Below, piece by piece: positions 13,335 through 19,976 of a DNA stretch of 20,336 nucleotides. How positions within the stretch are numbered: position 1 is the first letter of the stretch; every line of letters starts with the position of its first letter. This stretch comes from DASZJY01 sp036260255 (GTDB lineage Bacteria > Actinomycetota > Acidimicrobiia > Acidimicrobiales > AC-14), in assembly GCA_036260255.1 (NCBI GenBank), contig DATAAF010000046.1:1-20336 (forward strand). The letters run 5' to 3'. The notes below the pieces were generated by a model, which worked only from the letters and a program-made list of their open reading frames with translations, made no database searches and had not been told where the DNA came from. The position numbers were made by a program, and so were the translations under genes.

Positions 13335-14717
13335 ATGAGGAGACGCTTACTACTCATGTGCGCTGCAGCCTGCGCCCTCACCACGACGGCCACCCTTCCC
13401 GCTCCGGCGCAGACGACCTCGACCATCGGGAGCAGCGGGACGGGCGATCCCTACTTTCCCCTCCAGGGCAACGGCGGCTACGACGTCCAGCACTACGACA
13501 TCACCTTCGCGTACGACCCGCCCGCCCGGCGGATGGTCGGGTCGACCCGTCTCACCGCCACCGCCACCCAGGCGCTGAGCCGCTTCAACCTGGACTTCAC
13601 GGGCCTCGCCGTGCGCGAGGTCATGGTCGACGGCGCGCCGGCCGCCTTCAGCCACCAGGCGCAGGAGCTGGTGGTGACGCCGCGCGCCCCGCTGAGCGCC
13701 GGGCGGTCCTTCGACGTGTCGGTCGCCTACGACGGCAGCCCCGCCCACGTCGTCGACCCCGACGGCACGCTCGACGGGTGGATCGTCACCGACGACGGCG
13801 CCTACGTCGCCGGGGCACCGCAGGGTGCCATGACGTGGTTCCCGGGCAACCACAACCTGACCGACAAGGCCACGCACACCTTCCGCGTCACCGTGCCCGA
13901 CGGCACGACGGTGATGGCCAACGGCTACATGGTGTCCCGCGTCTCGGCCGGCGGGCAGACGACCTTCCACTGGGATTCGACCGACCCCATGGCCAACTAC
14001 CTGGCCACCGCCACGCTGGGCCGCTTCAGCTTCAGCGCCACCCGGACGCCCATCGGGGTCAACTACATCGCCGTCGACCCCAACGTGGGCTCGGCCGCGA
14101 GCGGACCGGTTCAGCAGACGTACAGCATCGTCTCGACGCTGAGCACGATCTTCGGGCCCTACCCCTTCTGGGTCACCGGCGGCGTCGTCGACAACGCCCG
14201 CTTCGTCGGCTACGCCCTCGAGACGCAGACCAAGCCGATCTACCCGCTGCCCCCGAACACCCCCCTGGTCGTGCACGAGCTGGCGCACCAGTGGTACGGC
14301 GACTCGGTCACCCCCACGGTGTGGCGCGACATCTGGCTGAACGAGGGCTTCGCGACCTACGCCGAGTGGCTGTGGAGCGAGCGGAACGGGGGGGCCACCG
14401 CCCAGCAGCAGTTCAACTCGTTCTACGCCCGCCCGGCGTCCGACCCGTACTGGCAGGTGCGCCCGGGCGACCCCGGCCCGGTCAACCTCTTCCACCCCGC
14501 CGTGTACTCCCGGGGCGCGATGACGCTCCAGGCCCTGCGCGCGACGGTGGGCGGGCGGGTGTTCTTCTCCGTCCTCCGGGAGTGGGCCAGCGAGCACCGT
14601 CACGGCCACGGCACCACCCAGCAGTTCGTCGACCTGGCCGAGAGGCTCTCGGCCCGCCAGCTCGACGATCTCTTCCAGCGCTGGCTCTACCAGCCGGGCA
14701 AGCCCTCGTTCCCGTGA
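13335..14717 (+). CDS. Secreted M1-family metallopeptidase (aminopeptidase N-like)
   Basis: 460 residues. A signal peptide is visible at 1-26 (MRRRLLLMCAAACALTTTAT then LPAPAQ). The N-terminal beta domain contains NGGYDVQHYDITFAYDPPAR and FNLDFTGLAV. The substrate-binding Gly-Tyr-Ala-Leu-Glu loop (292-296, GYALETQT) replaces the GAMEN motif, as in related secreted members. The zinc site is HELAH (314-318) plus Glu337 in WLNEGFATYAEW; the catalytic base is Glu315 and the transition-state Tyr is probably Tyr391 in AVYSRGAM. The length (460) is that of the short M1 forms without the large C-terminal helical domain. The expected role is extracellular removal of N-terminal residues from peptides. 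Confidence 0.93.
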   Translation: MRRRLLLMCAAACALTTTATLPAPAQTTSTIGSSGTGDPYFPLQGNGGYDVQHYDITFAYDPPARRMVGSTRLTATATQALSRFNLDFTGLAVREVMVDGAPAAFSHQAQELVVTPRAPLSAGRSFDVSVAYDGSPAHVVDPDGTLDGWIVTDDGAYVAGAPQGAMTWFPGNHNLTDKATHTFRVTVPDGTTVMANGYMVSRVSAGGQTTFHWDSTDPMANYLATATLGRFSFSATRTPIGVNYIAVDPNVGSAASGPVQQTYSIVSTLSTIFGPYPFWVTGGVVDNARFVGYALETQTKPIYPLPPNTPLVVHELAHQWYGDSVTPTVWRDIWLNEGFATYAEWLWSERNGGATAQQQFNSFYARPASDPYWQVRPGDPGPVNLFHPAVYSRGAMTLQALRATVGGRVFFSVLREWASEHRHGHGTTQQFVDLAERLSARQLDDLFQRWLYQPGKPSFP

Positions 14718-14810
14718 GCGGGTCGGGGGGCGGGCCCGCCTCCCTCCCCCGCATCGGGCCAGGAAACCGGTTGGAAACGGCCACATCTCCGTAGCCAGAA
14801 TCGCTCCGCC

Positions 14811-15050
14811 ATGGCGGAGACACCCAGCGCGGGAGCCCGCGAGTGGACGGGGCTCGCGGTCATCGCCCTCCCGTGCGTCCTCTACGCCATGGACCTCACC
14901 GTTCTGAACCTGGCCGTGCCCGCCCTGAGCGCCGACCTGCGCCCGAGCAGTGCCCAGCCGCTCTGGATCGTGGACGTCTACGGCTTCCTCGTCGCCGGCT
15001 CGCTGGTCGTCATGGGCGCTCTGGGCGATCGCATCGGGCGCCGCGGCTCC
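14811..15050 (+). pseudogene. Truncated MFS transporter (DHA2/EmrB-QacA type), N-terminal two helices only
   Basis: From ATG 14811 the first 79 residues match the start of 14-helix drug:H+ antiporters: WTGLAVIALPCVLYAMDLTV with LNLAVPAL is helix 1 with the D-xxx-N-xALP pattern, WIVDVYGFLVAGSLVVMGAL is helix 2, and GDRIGRRG is motif A in the 2-3 loop. Directly after this the sequence loses all membrane character and becomes Arg/Pro/Ser-rich. The remaining 12 helices are absent from the window. The same frame stays open to 16220 but the continuation is unrelated. A transporter of two helices cannot work, so this is a remnant. TTGGAA at 14771-14776 and TAGCCAGAAT at 14792-14801 may be its old promoter. 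Confidence 0.75.
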
Positions 15051-15141
15051 TATTGCAGCTCAACATCGCCCAGACGCCGAGAAGTCGCCGCCCGACACCC
15101 GGCCCCCGGACGGCCCCGGCGTCGTGTACCCGCCCGAGTGA
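15051..15141 (+). pseudogene. Possible C-terminal tail fused to the truncated transporter out of frame
   Basis: In a frame shifted by one relative to the MFS remnant, the DNA after the break reads PIAAQHRPDAEKSPPDTRPP followed by DGPGVVYPPE and a TGA at 15139-15141. It has the look of a charged, Pro-rich protein end with natural codon use. It may be the surviving tail of the same transporter or of a second gene after an internal deletion. It carries no family signature. Confidence 0.25.
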
Positions 15142-15420
15142 CCTTCGGCAACACCGCCCCGGCGTCGGCCGCCGAGAAACTGGTCGTCGTTCGCCAGCCG
15201 CTCCTCGCCGAGCCGGGCGACGCCAACCAGCTGTCGATGCGAGCCGTCGGTGCCTCGACGCCGGCGCCCCGGTCTTCAGAGGGCCGGGACGCGTGGTCCC
15301 TCTTCGCCGAGGTGTGGGCCGGCGGCCACGGTCTCATCGACCTGCTCTACGGTCACCGCTTCCCTTCGCCGTGGCCGGCCGCCGAGACGCTCATGACGCC
15401 TTGCTCGCGACCTGGCCTCT
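15142..15420 (+). pseudogene. Possible remnant of a regulator C-terminal domain (TetR-like)
   Basis: In the frame of the MFS remnant, with coding-like GC-rich third positions, is SLFAEVWAGGHGLIDLLYGH, followed by a Pro-rich end. This loosely recalls the W-HGL ligand-domain helix of TetR regulators, which often sit beside DHA2 transporters. No start codon with a ribosome site, and no DNA-binding HTH, is present. The likeness is weak, and the segment may be meaningless sequence. Confidence 0.2.
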
Positions 15421-15492
15421 CCGGACCAGCGCGCCGGCGCCGCCGGCGCCGAGCCCGTCGTCGCGTCCCGGCGCCGCCGACCGCCGCCCGGG

Positions 15493-15498
15493 TACGAT
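15493..15498 (+). promoter_or_regulatory. -10 element TACGAT of a leaderless promoter
   Basis: TACGAT ends 6 bases before GTG 15505, the same hexamer and spacing as at 13323-13328 before the M1 peptidase ATG. No ribosome site lies before the GTG. Confidence 0.5.
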
Positions 15499-15504
15499 CG
15501 GCGC

Positions 15505-15630
15505 GTGCGCAGAGACGAGATCGTCGAGGTGGTCGAGGTGAAGCCGCTCACGGTCGCCGACGTGCCGGCGGACGACCCGGAGCGGACCGCCGCCCAGCCG
15601 CCGTCCCGGCCCCAGCCTCTCCGGGCTTGA
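15505..15630 (+). CDS. 41-residue ORF overlapping the next gene (small protein or coupling leader)
   Basis: A GTG start 6 bases after a TACGAT box opens a 41-codon frame (MRRDEIVEVVEVKPLTVADV, then an Asp/Glu/Pro/Ala-rich half). Its TGA overlaps the TTG of the Cys-rich gene as TTGA. The first 20 residues alternate charged and hydrophobic residues and look structured. No family is recognised. It could be a real small protein or a leader whose translation loads ribosomes onto the TTG. Confidence 0.45.
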   Translation: MRRDEIVEVVEVKPLTVADVPADDPERTAAQPPSRPQPLRA

Positions 15631-16220
15631 CGCCCGGCCCGCCCGCGCCGACGCGGGACGAGCCGGTCATCGCCTGGAAGCGGGCCCAGGTCCTGCTGCG
15701 CCCCGACAGCCCCGAGGTCCGCTTCGCCGGCACCGTCCGGTCCGACCTGCCGTACCGCGCGGACGACGTCTTCCGCTGCCAGCGCGGACATCGCCGCATC
15801 GAGCCCGAGTGCTCCTGCGGCTTCTACGCCCTCGGCGATCCTTGGTCTCTCCCCCCCAGCGTGGTCACCACCGCCGTCCTCCGCGTGGAGCTCGAGGGTC
15901 GTGTCGTCCGTCACCGGGCCTGCCTGCGGGCCGAGCGACAGCGTGTCCGTGCCGTCACCTTCGACGGCTGGTGCTCGTACTGCACCGGCACCGCCGTGGT
16001 CGTGGCGGGCGTGCGCTCACCGTGGGGCCAGATCCCGGCGCCCTGGCTACGTGCCGTTCCCGTCTGTGCCGCCCACCGGGAGCTCTTCCCCGTGGTGGCC
16101 GACCCCCGCCAGCTCGCCCGGGTCACCGGCGCCGACGTCCGCTGGGACACGCACTCCGAGTCACGGGCCTCCCGCTCTCTCCGGCGCCTGTACCGAGCCG
16201 CCAGCGGCGCCCTTCCCTGA
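15627..16220 (+). CDS. Cys-rich, probably zinc-binding protein of unknown function
   Basis: 197 residues from TTG 15627. The N-terminus DEPVIAWKRAQVLLRP leads to LPYRADDVFRCQRGHRRIEP and ECSCGFYAL, a pattern I associate with an uncharacterised actinobacterial protein type that reads 'AW+-YRADD..CxxGHR...CxCGFYA'. Candidate metal ligands are C51, H55, C62 and C64, then C116 and C119 in DGWCSYC, then C147 and H150 in VCAAH. No HTH, signal peptide or membrane segment is visible. The start is chosen because the conserved part begins about 12 residues later and the TTG overlaps the upstream stop. The frame upstream is open but runs into the MFS remnant through Arg-rich nonsense. Confidence 0.7.
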   Translation: MTPGPPAPTRDEPVIAWKRAQVLLRPDSPEVRFAGTVRSDLPYRADDVFRCQRGHRRIEPECSCGFYALGDPWSLPPSVVTTAVLRVELEGRVVRHRACLRAERQRVRAVTFDGWCSYCTGTAVVVAGVRSPWGQIPAPWLRAVPVCAAHRELFPVVADPRQLARVTGADVRWDTHSESRASRSLRRLYRAASGALP

Positions 16221-16591
16221 CGGAGGCGAAGGAGGCTTCAGCCGAGGGCGTCCACCCCCCGATCACCCGAGCCACCGGGTCGGCCCTCTTCAGCGAGGCC
16301 TTCGGCATTGCGCCCGACGGCGTCGACGGGCAGGCGAAGGCGACGGCGGCGGGGCCGTCGACCACAACGGTCTGGCGCGCGGTGACGGGACGCCAGAGCT
16401 CTTCGGCCGCAGGCCGTCACGCCGTCGGACACGCGTCTCACCCGCCACGGGACCGGCGCGCTCACCAGCATGACGGGGACGAGATGGCTCCCACTACGAG
16501 GGCGTGCGCGACAAGGCGCGGACCGAGTCCCCGTGCGCGTCGGACTCGCCCGTACCTGTGGGGCTCGGCGTCCCCCGTAGCCTCCGGGGCG
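16221..16591. other. Gap without a convincing gene
   Basis: The DNA is GC-rich and several frames are open, but none has a start with a ribosome site or a recognisable motif. The plus-strand frame leading into the next gene is Arg/Ala-rich here and looks like chance translation. It may be decayed coding sequence. Confidence 0.4.
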
Positions 16592-17083
16592 GTGTTCACG
16601 TTCGAAGAGATCCCGGCGTACCAGGGCGACGTCAGCTTCCAGGCGGCCGTGTCGGACGACCGGAGGGCGGTGACGATCACGTTCTCCGATGTCACCGTCG
16701 AGCTGGGCAACGCCCCGACCGACACCGCGCTCACCGCCAGCCGCTCTCTTTTCCTCGTCCTGCCATTGGTCGGTGGCCCGGGGAGAGCGGAGATCGAGCT
16801 CAACGTCCAGGCCGGCGTCCTTCTGACCGAGGGCGCCCACGCGACTCTGCTGTCGAGCGTCAACGGACGGAGCACGGTGACCGACTTCCTCGTCGAGCCG
16901 GACCAGACCGTCGTCCAGACCTTGACGCTGGTCGCCGACACGCCCGCCGAGTGCCGACTGTTCGCCATGCTCATGGTCGGTCGGGACTCACGGTTCCCCG
17001 AGGCCACCGCCCTCGCCAACCTCGTCTCGATCGACGCCGAGGTCCTGCCGCGGGCCCCGCAGCCGCCAGGCCCCGTGTCCTAG
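16592..17083 (+). CDS. Beta-rich protein of unknown function
   Basis: 163 residues from GTG 16592. The protein alternates hydrophobic and polar residues in short strands: VFTFEEIPAYQGDVSFQAAV, RRAVTITFSDVTVELG, RSLFLVLPLV, RAEIELNVQAGVLLTEGAHA, VTDFLVEPDQTVVQTLTLVA and CRLFAMLMVGRDS. This suggests a beta-sandwich. No signal peptide precedes it with this start. TAGCCT at 16578-16583 sits 8 bases before the GTG and could be a -10 of a nearly leaderless transcript. An upstream ATG at 16483 would add an Arg-rich stretch that does not look like protein. The gene may also be truncated at its 5' end. I do not recognise the family. Confidence 0.55.
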   Translation: MFTFEEIPAYQGDVSFQAAVSDDRRAVTITFSDVTVELGNAPTDTALTASRSLFLVLPLVGGPGRAEIELNVQAGVLLTEGAHATLLSSVNGRSTVTDFLVEPDQTVVQTLTLVADTPAECRLFAMLMVGRDSRFPEATALANLVSIDAEVLPRAPQPPGPVS

Positions 17084-17535
17084 CGCTCCCAGCGGGGGCG
17101 TGCCCGTCGAACAATTGGCTTCGGACCACACGACGGCGAGAGCGAATCGGTCAGGCGCGTGGCGTAGTTGCGAATGCTGGGCTCGCGCGACCTCTACCTA
17201 GCATAGAGACGACAATGCTGTTCGACGGAGTGAGCCCGTGACGGCAGGGGTGGCCACAATCGTCGGGACAACGCCCTGTTCGGCAAGGCGGGCACCGACC
17301 AGTGCTTCGTTATCCCGACGTCCACTGCTTCCCCTGCGAGCAGTTCTCCCGCAGCCCCGATCTGCCTTTGACCGATCTGCAACGCCCCGACGGGTCGAAC
17401 GTGGTTTGTGAGTCATCATGCTCGGCCGTGGGCTGCGCTGGGCGAGTCGCATCACCAGGACCAAACGTCACGGACGGGACATGACGGCCTAACCAACCCT
17501 AGTTCCGGGAGGGTTGCGAGCGCAGAGTCGCTGCA

Positions 17536-17590
17536 CCGGGCCAGCGGATCCGCGGGGATCCCCCAGCCACCTTACGATCCGTTGGCCCGG
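17536..17590. repeat. 15-bp imperfect inverted repeat followed by a T-rich stretch
   Basis: CCGGGCCAGCGGATC (17536-17550) pairs with GATCCGTTGGCCCGG (17576-17590) with one mismatch and a 25-base spacer that itself contains the palindrome GGGGATCCCC (17554-17563). The DNA after it on the plus strand is T-rich (to about 17622). It may be a terminator-like structure or the end of a small mobile element. Confidence 0.6.
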
Positions 17591-17846
17591 TCCCCCTATT
17601 TTGCCTTTTTGTCTCCTTGTTTGTCATCGGGCACGCCACAAGTGGCCTTCGCCGTCCCAGCCGAGCCCCCACAATCCGCGCCGTGCAGGACCGCACCTCA
17701 CGCTCCGGATTTCCCGCCGTCCCCGAGCGCCAAGGTGGGCGAGGCGAGGTGCCGCCCGCGTCCCGGCCGCCCCCCATCGCCTTCCCGAGAGTTGCAGCGC
17801 CGGCGCGGTAGGTATCTCGACAATGCTCACCCGTCTCTCAACTGTG

Positions 17847-17888
17847 CCCGTCATCCCGAGGGCGGGCTGGGGCCTGAGGGATGACGGG
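17847..17888. repeat. 11-bp perfect inverted repeat (REP/MITE-like hairpin)
   Basis: CCCGTCATCCC (17847-17857) and GGGATGACGGG (17878-17888) are perfect reverse complements separated by 20 G-rich bases. CCGTCATCCC-type ends recall dispersed hairpin repeats of many genomes, but only one copy is seen here and there is no T tract for a terminator. Confidence 0.6.
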
Positions 17889-18138
17889 TGAGGCAGGGTG
17901 TCGACGCGGGAAGACAGAGACGCCCCGAGGGGATGGCGTTCGAACGTATGGCAGTCGTGAGGCTCACTCACGGGCCCACGCCATGGTGCAGTCTCCACGA
18001 GGCAGCCGAGCGTTTCCGGACGGGCGTCGGCGGAAAGGTCACTAGAGCCCAGTCTCGGTTGTTCGTCCGGCGAGAGCGATGGGCCTGACGGCGCCGCCGA
18101 GCAACGGGTGATGGGGTCACCACCGCGGGGTCGTGGGG

Positions 18139-18145
18139 AAGGAGG
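18139..18145 (+). promoter_or_regulatory. Ribosome binding site of the metallothionein-like gene
   Basis: AAGGAGG lies 5 bases before ATG 18151, a near-ideal signal that supports this very short gene. Confidence 0.75.
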
Positions 18146-18150
18146 CGTTG

Positions 18151-18291
18151 ATGAGCTCCCAGCAGACCTGTCCGGGATGTGGCATGGAGCGAAGCGTCTG
18201 GAAAGGCAACGGCGGGCAAGGGGTCGCCAAGGACGGCGCCACTTACTGCTGCCAGGAATGCGCCGACGGCACGGGCTGCATCTGCGGCTAG
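18151..18291 (+). CDS. 46-residue Cys-rich metallothionein-like metal-binding protein
   Basis: ATG 18151 to TAG 18289-18291. The product begins MSSQQTCPGCGMERSVWKGN and ends TYCCQECADGTGCICG. It has eight Cys in a CxxC...CCxxC...CxC pattern within 46 residues and almost no other hydrophobic core, as in small bacterial metallothionein-like proteins that bind Zn, Cd or Cu through thiolates. The CPGCGM and DGTGCxC elements match such proteins as I know them. A strong ribosome site supports expression. The DUF2182 membrane protein gene follows after 54 bases on the same strand, which suggests a shared metal-handling role. Which metal is bound cannot be read from the sequence. Confidence 0.8.
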   Translation: MSSQQTCPGCGMERSVWKGNGGQGVAKDGATYCCQECADGTGCICG

Positions 18292-18345
18292 GCCCTTGCT
18301 GAGCGGTCCGCTCGGGAGCTTCCTCGACGAGGAACTGGTGAGAGG

Positions 18346-19194
18346 GTGATCTCGAGGCCGGCGCTTGGCGTGGACGACCAGGCCGACGTACCGGCGACGA
18401 GCTACCGGAGGCTGCCCCTCCGTTCCACCGTTGCGGTCGCCGCGGGTCTCGCCACCGTGACGGTCCTCGCCTGGATCTTCACGATGCGCAAGGCCGACTC
18501 GATGTCGGGGATGGTGATGGGCCTTGGCCACATCGGTCGCGCCATGCGTATGCCTATGCCCTCCTGGAGCTTCATGAGCATGTGGGCGGTGATGATGGTG
18601 GCCATGATGGCCCCGACCATCGCCCCGGTGATGCTCGCCCACCGCTCTCTCCGCACGTCGGACGAGCGCGGCCTCGGCTCCACGGCGGCTCTGGTGGCGG
18701 GGTACTTCGCGGTGTGGTGCCTGCTGGGCGTCCTCTACTTCGGGGCCTTCGTCTGGTTTCACGACCTGAGTCCGTCGGCCGGCGATTCGCGTTCGCTGCC
18801 AGCCTTGGCGGGAAGCATCCTCGTACTCGCCGGGAGCTACCAATTCACATCCCGCAAAGCGCAGTGCCTTCGCGCCTGTTGTCGTCCCTTCGCGGCGAGC
18901 CAGCGTGGCGGCCGCGCCGGCGTAGCCGACGGTTTCCGAACGGGGTGGTCGCATGGGCTCGACTGCCTGGGCTGCTGCTGGGCAGCGATGCTCGTCCTGG
19001 TGGTCGTCGGTCTCATGAACGTCGTGTGGATGCTCGCACTGTCGCTCCTCTTCCTGGTTGAGAAGCACTCACCTCGAGCGCTGACGCTGAGCCGTGTCGT
19101 CGGAGTGGCGCTCGTCGTACTCGGTCTCGCGGTGATGATCCACCCGACGCTGCTCCACACGGTTTCCGGGACGTTGGCGAACGCGCCTTCGTAA
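18346..19194 (+). CDS. DUF2182 integral membrane protein, putative metal (copper) handling
   Basis: 282 residues from GTG 18346. Helices are visible at about 27-47, 73-99 (WSFMSMWAVMMVAMMAPTIA, the Met-rich family signature), 113-139, 151-166, 206-237 and 246-266. Cys-rich loops (KAQCLRACC at 171-179 and GLDCLGCCW at 206-212) and the HG/DG segment DGFRTGWSHGLDCLGCCW are hallmarks of DUF2182, described as predicted metal-binding membrane proteins. The Met and Cys clusters would suit copper; this is inference. The ribosome site (GAGAGG) abuts the GTG, so the start may instead be GTG 18370. It lies behind the metallothionein-like gene and is probably in the same transcript. Confidence 0.85.
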   Translation: MISRPALGVDDQADVPATSYRRLPLRSTVAVAAGLATVTVLAWIFTMRKADSMSGMVMGLGHIGRAMRMPMPSWSFMSMWAVMMVAMMAPTIAPVMLAHRSLRTSDERGLGSTAALVAGYFAVWCLLGVLYFGAFVWFHDLSPSAGDSRSLPALAGSILVLAGSYQFTSRKAQCLRACCRPFAASQRGGRAGVADGFRTGWSHGLDCLGCCWAAMLVLVVVGLMNVVWMLALSLLFLVEKHSPRALTLSRVVGVALVVLGLAVMIHPTLLHTVSGTLANAPS

Positions 19195-19298
19195 CGGCGA
19201 TCGCAATCCGTCGTTGCTACGGCCTGGTGGCGGCGAAGGGAGAGAGCCTCGTCGCCCGCCTGCTCGGGTGCGAACGAGGAACTTCGGGTGTCCCTCCG

Positions 19299-19341
19299 TC
19301 GGGCTGGCCGGATTTGAACCGGCGACCTCTTGACCCCCAGT
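19299..19341 (-). tRNA. 3' half of tRNA-Pro(GGG): attachment-site remnant
   Basis: Read on the minus strand, ACTGGGGGTCAAGAGGTCG (anticodon loop with GGG and the 3' side of its stem) is followed by GCCGGTTCAAATCCGGC (complete T arm) and CAGCCCGA (acceptor 3' strand plus discriminator). The D arm and the 5' acceptor strand are missing: the bases further upstream show no D-loop consensus. Such 3' tRNA pieces are the classic trace of tyrosine-recombinase integration at tRNA genes. It is not a functional tRNA gene. Confidence 0.75.
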
Positions 19342-19360
19342 CGGGAATGGGTCAAGAGGT
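19326..19360. repeat. 12-bp perfect inverted repeat at the tRNA-fragment break
   Basis: ACCTCTTGACCC starts at 19326 within the tRNA fragment, and its exact complement GGGTCAAGAGGT lies at 19349-19360, just outside the tRNA-like part, with 11-12 bases between. It places an inverted copy of the anticodon-stem region beside the break, as expected of a recombinase core site or its arm. Confidence 0.65.
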
Positions 19361-19491
19361 CACGTGAGGTTTCGTCGTGTTCCCGCAGGTCACCGTGGGT
19401 GTCGTACCCCTCTGTCATCGTGGTGGGTGAGGCCTCGTTGAGCCTCGTGCGGTGTCGTTGCGTTGACATCGCCGTTGACAGGAGGACTGCC

Positions 19492-19710
19492 ATGGATCCC
19501 ACAGACACCACCCCGGAGCGCTACTGCGAAGATCCGAGCTGCCTGCGCCCGGTGGTACCCCTCACGCCGGAAGACGAGATCGTTGTGCACCCGAAGCTCC
19601 GCGAGCCTGTGCTCGGCAGCGCCTTCAACCGAGTGACGGTTGCCGAACAAACGTGGCGCATTCACGCCGGATGCTTCAGCCCCGGTCGTCATGTGAGGGC
19701 CCAACCATGA
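19492..19710 (+). CDS. 72-residue protein of unknown function
   Basis: ATG 19492 is preceded by GGAGG at 6 bases. The product has C12 and C17 in RYCEDPSCLRPVVPL and a later HAGCF with His and Cys, so a small metal site is possible. The middle (EIVVHPKLREPVLGSAFNRV) has no known motif. TTGACA occurs at 19463-19468 and again at 19475-19480 upstream. The stop overlaps the next ATG (ATGA), which suggests a coupled pair. Base composition is lower in GC than the chromosomal block to the left, in line with an acquired element. The family is not recognised. Confidence 0.6.
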   Translation: MDPTDTTPERYCEDPSCLRPVVPLTPEDEIVVHPKLREPVLGSAFNRVTVAEQTWRIHAGCFSPGRHVRAQP

Positions 19711-19976
19711 GTGATTCGCCGTCCTGGAACACGATCGACCTCCCCCTCCTGGAGGCAACGGCGCTTCTCTGCTCTCAGGGGGAGGCTCCAGACAACGACC
19801 GCGTAGCGGCGAGTGTCCCGAACCTCACCAAGCACGAGATCCTCGATGGACTTACCAGGCTCATCGAAAGAGGACATCTCACGGGAAACCCGATCGGCGC
19901 GTGGCCAGCGACCGGGGCGGTCCGCGTTGTCAACCTCAAGGTGACGAGCGCAGGGCTCGACGCGCTGACTTGGTAA
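19707..19976 (+). CDS. 89-residue winged-helix-like protein of unknown function
   Basis: ATG 19707 overlaps the previous stop. The helical part LPLLEATALLCSQG, then DRVAASVPNLTKHEILDGLTRLIERGHLTG, ends in RVVNLKVTSAGLDALTW. This order (helix, helix with 'LTKxEILDGLxRLIERGHL', wing, 'VTSAGLxAL') is that of small wHTH proteins in which a phage- or element-borne gene tests a 'treatment of group by L-x-E-x-GL' pattern. DNA binding is inferred. The pair 19492-19976 lies to the right of the tRNA remnant, so it probably belongs to an integrated element. Confidence 0.6.
   Translation: MSDSPSWNTIDLPLLEATALLCSQGEAPDNDRVAASVPNLTKHEILDGLTRLIERGHLTGNPIGAWPATGAVRVVNLKVTSAGLDALTW

Larger units (their letters stand above)
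17084..18150. other. About 1 kb without convincing genes; mixed, lower-GC DNA with inverted repeats
   Basis: Reading frames here are short, change frame often and lack ribosome sites. Third-position GC bias is weak and A/T runs such as CTATTTTGCC appear, unlike the rest of the window. Two strong inverted repeats lie inside (17536-17590 and 17847-17888). The area just before 18150 should hold the promoter of the metallothionein-like gene. It could be decayed mobile DNA; no transposase motif is recognisable. Confidence 0.5.

Noticed and set aside
13350..14786. 478-codon minus-strand frame opposite the M1 peptidase
   Set aside because: The plus-strand protein has HELAH and all M1 landmarks; the antisense frame is a composition artefact.
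15276..15914. Minus-strand frame of 212 codons
   Set aside because: Shadow of the Cys-rich gene and remnant region; no ribosome site and no recognisable motif.
17888..18088. 66-codon plus-strand frame before the metallothionein-like gene
   Set aside because: No ribosome site, Arg-rich composition and mixed codon use; looks like chance.
19463..19480. Two TTGACA hexamers 12 bases apart, read as tandem -35 boxes
   Set aside because: Neither has a -10 element at a workable distance before ATG 19492; probably coincidence.
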